Assembly (NCBI RefSeq): GCF_003635165.1
Contig: NZ_ML058603.1
Coordinates: forward strand, 1 to 64,000
Source of the DNA: Burkholderia sp. Nafp2/4-1b
GTDB taxonomy: Bacteria > Pseudomonadota > Gammaproteobacteria > Burkholderiales > Burkholderiaceae
DNA: 64,000 bases
Reading direction: 5' to 3'
In this document: piece after piece, positions 60,516 through 64,000 of the stretch
Numbering within the stretch: position 1 is the first letter of the stretch
Layout: every line of letters starts with the position of its first letter
The notes under the pieces: generated by a model
Told to the model about the DNA's origin: nothing
What the model saw: the letters and a program-made list of their open reading frames with translations, nothing else
The model's database searches: none
Translations under genes and position numbers: made by a program

Positions 60516-61316
60516 TTACTGCGCGACCGGCACGGTCACGTCGCTACCGAACCAGTGCATCGAGATCTTCTTCAGCGTGCCTTCCTTGCGCAGCGAATCC
60601 AGCGCATCGTTGATCGCCTTCTCGAACTTCGGGTTGCCCTTGCGGAACGGAATCGCCATCTCCTGCTTGCCGCCGTTCAGCACCGCCCCCGAGCGCAGCG
60701 GCAGGTTCGACGTCTTGATCATGTACGGCAGCATCAGGCGGTCGTCGAGCGTCGCCTCGATCCGGCCCGCGGCGAGGTCGCGCAGCTTTTCCGGTGCGCC
60801 CGGGTACGTCTGCACCTCGATGCCCGGCACGCTGCGCGCCATCTGGTCATAGTTGGTGCCGAGCGTCACGCCGAGCTTCTTGCCCTTGAAATCCTCGAGC
60901 GACTTGAAGTTGCGCGTGTCGTCCTTGCGCTGAATCAGCTGCGCGGCCGAATACGTGTACGGCTCGCTGAAGTCGAGCACTTCCTTGCGCTGCGGCGTGA
61001 TCGTGACCTGGTTGACGATCACGTCGAACTTGCCGGCCTGCAGCCCCGCGATGATCCCGCTCCATTCGGTCGGGACGAACTGCGTCTTCACGCCGAGCTT
61101 GCCGGCAACCGCATTGGCGACGTCGACGTCGAAGCCTTCCAGTTGACCCGACGTGCCGCGCGAGTTGAACGGCGGATACGTGCCTTCCAGACCGACGCGC
61201 AGCACGCCGGCTTTTTTCACCGAGTCGAGCAAGTCTTCCGCATGCGCGGCGACGGCCGTGAAACCGAGGGCCGACGCGAGCAGCAGGCCCGACAGCAGGA
61301 ACTTCGAACGTTTCAT
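60516..61316 (-). CDS. Periplasmic amino acid (cystine-type) ABC transporter binding protein
   Basis: A 266-aa family 3 solute-binding protein. The signal peptide (MKRSKFLLSGLLLASALGF, cut after AHA) precedes AEDLLDSVKKAGVLRVGLEGTYPPFNSRGTSGQLEGFDVDVANAVAGKLGVK-type start. TEWSGIIAGLQAGKFDVIVNQVTITPQRKEVLDFSEPY and DDRLMLPYMIKTSN are typical of the cystine/FliY/TcyJ subgroup (the TPQR and DRL segments), but the exact ligand cannot be fixed. No permease or ATPase lies beside it in this window. Confidence 0.88.
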   Translation of the reverse strand: MKRSKFLLSGLLLASALGFTAVAAHAEDLLDSVKKAGVLRVGLEGTYPPFNSRGTSGQLEGFDVDVANAVAGKLGVKTQFVPTEWSGIIAGLQAGKFDVIVNQVTITPQRKEVLDFSEPYTYSAAQLIQRKDDTRNFKSLEDFKGKKLGVTLGTNYDQMARSVPGIEVQTYPGAPEKLRDLAAGRIEATLDDRLMLPYMIKTSNLPLRSGAVLNGGKQEMAIPFRKGNPKFEKAINDALDSLRKEGTLKKISMHWFGSDVTVPVAQ

Positions 61317-61675
61317 CTTGGATCTCCAATATTCAGTGTAGTAATCGAGCGCCAGGCATCGATCGTGTCCGGGCGAGGCCGGAATACGAGCACGTAGACA
61401 CTACTCGCAACCGGGCGGCGCCGGAAGTCGAATTGGCCCTGATTGCAATCGATTTCGGCGGGCGGCGGGGGCCGCAATGCAACGCGCCGATGCGGCTCGT
61501 CGATGCCGAACAAGCGTTTGAGCCGTTCACCGGGCGGTTCGGAATGCGCTCGAAAATAGTCTTTTAAATCAAGTCATCTTTCAAATTTGCGCGGTAATTT
61601 GTCTGTAAAATCGCGCGAGCGAAATCCAATACCGTGCCATCCGAGGGCGCGTCAAAAGAAGAAAAGGCCGTTGCC
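61317..61675. other. Divergent region between the binding-protein gene and vgrG
   Basis: 359 bases. The first half carries the start and probably the promoter of the minus-strand gene. An AT-rich stretch around 61555-61612 ends in TAAAAT (61606-61611), a possible -10 box for vgrG, about 70 bases before its ATG. No clear -35 box. No gene is seen. Confidence 0.4.
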
Positions 61676-64000
61676 ATGAACATGCAGAACACTGTCGCCG
61701 CATTGCGCGGCGGGTTGCTTCAGCAGGACCGGTTGTTGAAGCTCGATACGCCGTTGGGCGCGAACGTGCTGACCGTGCAGCGGGCGGTCGGCCGCTCGCG
61801 CATCGGACGCGCGTACGAATTCACGCTCGACGTATTGTCCGTCGATAGCGATCTGGAACTCAAAAAGCTGATCGCGCAGCCGGTCACGTTGTGGGTTCAG
61901 CAAGGCGATCGCAGCTACCGGCCGATCAACGGATACGTCCATACCGCGCGCCGCCTCGGCGCTGATGGCGGGCTCACGACCTATCAGCTCACGTTCGCCG
62001 ATTTCACCCATTTCCTGAAGTTTCGTCGCGATCAGCGGCTCTGGAACGACACGACCGTCGACCAGATCATCAGCGACGTGCTGAATCAGCATCCGCAGGC
62101 GCAGGGGCATTTCCGCTTCGCGCTGTCGCAGCCGCTGCCGAACCGCTCGTACACACGTCAGCACGATACCGACTGGCATTTCGTGCACCGGCTGATGGAG
62201 AGCGAAGGCCTCTACTGCACCTGGCAGCAGGCCGACGACGGCAAGTCGCATACGCTCGTGATCACCGACAACCTGCAGGCGTTCGCGCCGCTGTCGCCGG
62301 AAACCGTGCGCTTCTATCGCGGCGGCGCGGCGAGCGAACCCGACGGGTTCACGCAATGGTCGGGCACGCGCACGCTGCAGAGCGTGACACGAACCACGCG
62401 CACGTTCGACTACAAGAATCCATCTCAACCGTCGAACCCGAAGGGCACGACGCTGCCGACGATGGGCGGCCAGGGCGAATTGCCCGATCAGCTCGAAGTC
62501 TACGAGTACACCGGTGCGTACACGTATCTGGACCAGACGCGCGGCGACCATCTGACGAAGATCCGGATGGAGCAGTGGGAGTCGGAGGCGAAGCGCTTCC
62601 ACGGCGCGGGCGGTGTGCGCGCGATCGATGCCGGCCGGCGCTTCACGCTGGCGGACCATCCCGAACACGATCGCGACCCGGCCGACCAGCGCGAATTTGC
62701 GGCGATCGGCGTCGAGTGGTGGATCGAGAACAACCTGCCGGTGGCGAGCAGCAGCGCGGACTTTCCGTACAGCCTGCGCGACGCGTTGACGCAAGCGCAG
62801 GAGGGCTACGGCGCCGATCCCGTGTTTCGCGTGCCGCATGACGACGGCTCGGTCGGCTTCTACCTCGTGGAAGTCGAGGCGCAGCGCGTAAACGTGCCGT
62901 ATCGCAGCCCGTTCGAACACGAGAAGCCGAAGATGCACCTCGAGACGGCGCTCGTCGTTGGGCCGCAGGGCGAGGAAGTCTATACCGACGAGTTGAACCG
63001 GATTCGCGTGCAGTTCGTGTGGGATCGCCTGAACCCGGGCAACGAGAATGCGTCGTGCTGGGTGCGCGTCGTGCAGTCGGACACCGGTGGCGGCTATGGC
63101 GGCGTGCATGTGCCGCGTGTCGGCGAGGAAGTGCTGATCGATTACGTCGGCGGCGACTGCGACCGGCCGTTGGCGGTCGGACGCGTGTACAACGGCGCGA
63201 ACCAGCCGCAGTGGCATAGCGACGGGATCCTCTCCGGCTATCGATCGAAAGAGTATTCCGGCAGCGGCTACAACCATCTCGTGATGGACGACGCGACCGG
63301 GCAGAACCGCGTGCAGCTGATGAGCAGCAGCGCGAACAGCCTGCTGCATCTCGGCTACATCATCGACCAGAACGGCAATTCGCGCGGGTCGTATCTCGGG
63401 AGCGGTTTCGACCTGCGGTCGGACGCGTACGGCGCGGTGCGGGCGAGCCAGGGCCTGTACGTCACCACGCATCCGAAGGCAGTGAACAGCCAGCCGCTCG
63501 ACGTGAAGGAAGCGCAGCAGCAGCTCGTGACGGGCGAGAGCCTGGTCGAAGCGCTGTCGGGCGTGAGCGAGCAGCATCAGGCGGAAAGTCTCAAGGAAGC
63601 CCACGACACGATGCGCGCGTTCACCGACGCGACGCAGGAGAGTGCATCGGGCAACGCATCCGGCGGGCGTACGGCCGGCGGCGGCACGGGCAGCGCGAAC
63701 GCGTTCAAGGAACCGGTGATGCTGTTCGGCAGCCCGTCGGGAATCGGGATGTCGACGCAGCAGTCGCTGCATATGGTCGCGAACGATCATGTGAACGTCG
63801 CGAGCGGACAGAGCGTGCATGTCGCGGCGGGCAAGTCGCTGATCGGCAGCATCGGGCAGAAGCTGAGCCTGTTCGTGCAGAACGCAGGGATGAAGCTGTT
63901 CGCGGGCAAGGGCAAGGTCGAGATCCAGGCGCAGTCGGACAACGTCGAGGTGACCGCGCAGAAGGCGGTAAAGGTTGTATCCGCAACCGACAGGATCGAG
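61676..64000 (+). CDS. vgrG: Type VI secretion system tip protein VgrG (3'-truncated by the window)
   Basis: The frame is open without a stop from the ATG to the window end, 775 codons. The start NMQNTVAALRGGLLQQDRLLKLDTPLG and then VLTVQRAVGRSRIGRAYEFTLDVLS are VgrG-like. The gp27-like part contains YRPINGYVHTARRLG, FTHFLKFRRDQRLWNDTTVDQIISDVL and DTDWHFVHRLMESEGLYCTWQQ. The gp5-like OB domain has NRIRVQFVWDRLNP, SCWVRVVQSDTGGGYGGVHVPRVGEEVLIDYVGGDCDRPLAVGRVYN. A Ser/Gly linker follows, then a DUF2345-type beta region (LFGSPSGIGMSTQQSLHMVAND). VgrG forms the spike of the T6SS tube and can carry effectors; the C-terminus is outside the window. Antisense frames here are spurious. Confidence 0.95.
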   Translation, partial: MNMQNTVAALRGGLLQQDRLLKLDTPLGANVLTVQRAVGRSRIGRAYEFTLDVLSVDSDLELKKLIAQPVTLWVQQGDRSYRPINGYVHTARRLGADGGLTTYQLTFADFTHFLKFRRDQRLWNDTTVDQIISDVLNQHPQAQGHFRFALSQPLPNRSYTRQHDTDWHFVHRLMESEGLYCTWQQADDGKSHTLVITDNLQAFAPLSPETVRFYRGGAASEPDGFTQWSGTRTLQSVTRTTRTFDYKNPSQPSNPKGTTLPTMGGQGELPDQLEVYEYTGAYTYLDQTRGDHLTKIRMEQWESEAKRFHGAGGVRAIDAGRRFTLADHPEHDRDPADQREFAAIGVEWWIENNLPVASSSADFPYSLRDALTQAQEGYGADPVFRVPHDDGSVGFYLVEVEAQRVNVPYRSPFEHEKPKMHLETALVVGPQGEEVYTDELNRIRVQFVWDRLNPGNENASCWVRVVQSDTGGGYGGVHVPRVGEEVLIDYVGGDCDRPLAVGRVYNGANQPQWHSDGILSGYRSKEYSGSGYNHLVMDDATGQNRVQLMSSSANSLLHLGYIIDQNGNSRGSYLGSGFDLRSDAYGAVRASQGLYVTTHPKAVNSQPLDVKEAQQQLVTGESLVEALSGVSEQHQAESLKEAHDTMRAFTDATQESASGNASGGRTAGGGTGSANAFKEPVMLFGSPSGIGMSTQQSLHMVANDHVNVASGQSVHVAAGKSLIGSIGQKLSLFVQNAGMKLFAGKGKVEIQAQSDNVEVTAQKAVKVVSATDRIE

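Noticed and set aside
61652-63820. A 722-codon minus-strand frame at the right end
   Set aside because: It is the shadow of vgrG, whose frame has clear domain motifs and is only missing a stop because the window ends.

Overview
The window reads as a piece of the main chromosome of a Burkholderia species, most likely of the B. cepacia complex. Base composition and codon use are strongly GC-rich. Protein sequences and gene order are Burkholderia-like: mlaFEDACB followed by an ABC-2 exporter, ibaG, murA and the his operon; aroKB-dgt behind a reduced pil cluster; petABC-sspAB; a thiOSGE operon under a TPP riboswitch; gltBD. This assignment is from pattern recognition, not a database search. Almost all of the window is core housekeeping DNA. 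The exceptions are an AT-rich island near 26.1-27.4 kb with a small lectin-like gene, and a type VI secretion vgrG that runs off the right end.

Layout. 1-2.4 kb: the end of a cytochrome c biogenesis gene, the msrPQ methionine sulfoxide repair pair, and lptM. 2.4-5.3 kb: cyaY (frataxin) facing mrcA (penicillin-binding protein 1A). 5.5-12.5 kb: a tightly overlapping pilus-type cluster (PilM-, PilN-, fused PilO/PilP-like, PilQ) running into aroK, aroB and dgt. 12.6-17.7 kb: the glycerol-3-phosphate/glycerophosphodiester uptake operon ugpBAECQ. 17.8-19.5 kb: an OmpW-family porin and a Y1-transposase homologue that has lost its catalytic residues. 19.8-26.0 kb: gltBD glutamate synthase.

26.3-31.3 kb: the lectin-like gene, an AGCS amino acid symporter, thpR and an SbmA/YddA-type ABC transporter. 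31.5-35.3 kb: promoter, TPP riboswitch, a coupled 43-codon ORF, then thiO, thiS, thiG and thiE; ThiE carries an extra N-terminal domain. 35.3-50.8 kb: a long co-directional run covering the Mla phospholipid transport system, a YadGH-type exporter, ibaG, murA and the complete hisGDCB-marC-hisHAFIE set. 50.9-53.4 kb: a DUF4870-like membrane protein, hinT and tatABC. 53.5-55.5 kb: a divergent DegS-like protease and a NIF3-family gene. 55.7-59.8 kb: petABC (cytochrome bc1) and sspAB. 59.8 kb: tRNA-Thr(TGT). 60.2-64 kb: a small orphan gene, a cystine/amino-acid binding protein and the partial vgrG.

No CRISPR array, rRNA, intact insertion sequence, integrase or phage module was seen. The observations most worth following are the catalytically dead RAYT-like protein beside gltB, the PilO-PilP fusion, the 43-codon ORF between riboswitch and thiO, the AT-rich lectin locus, and the two-domain ThiE.
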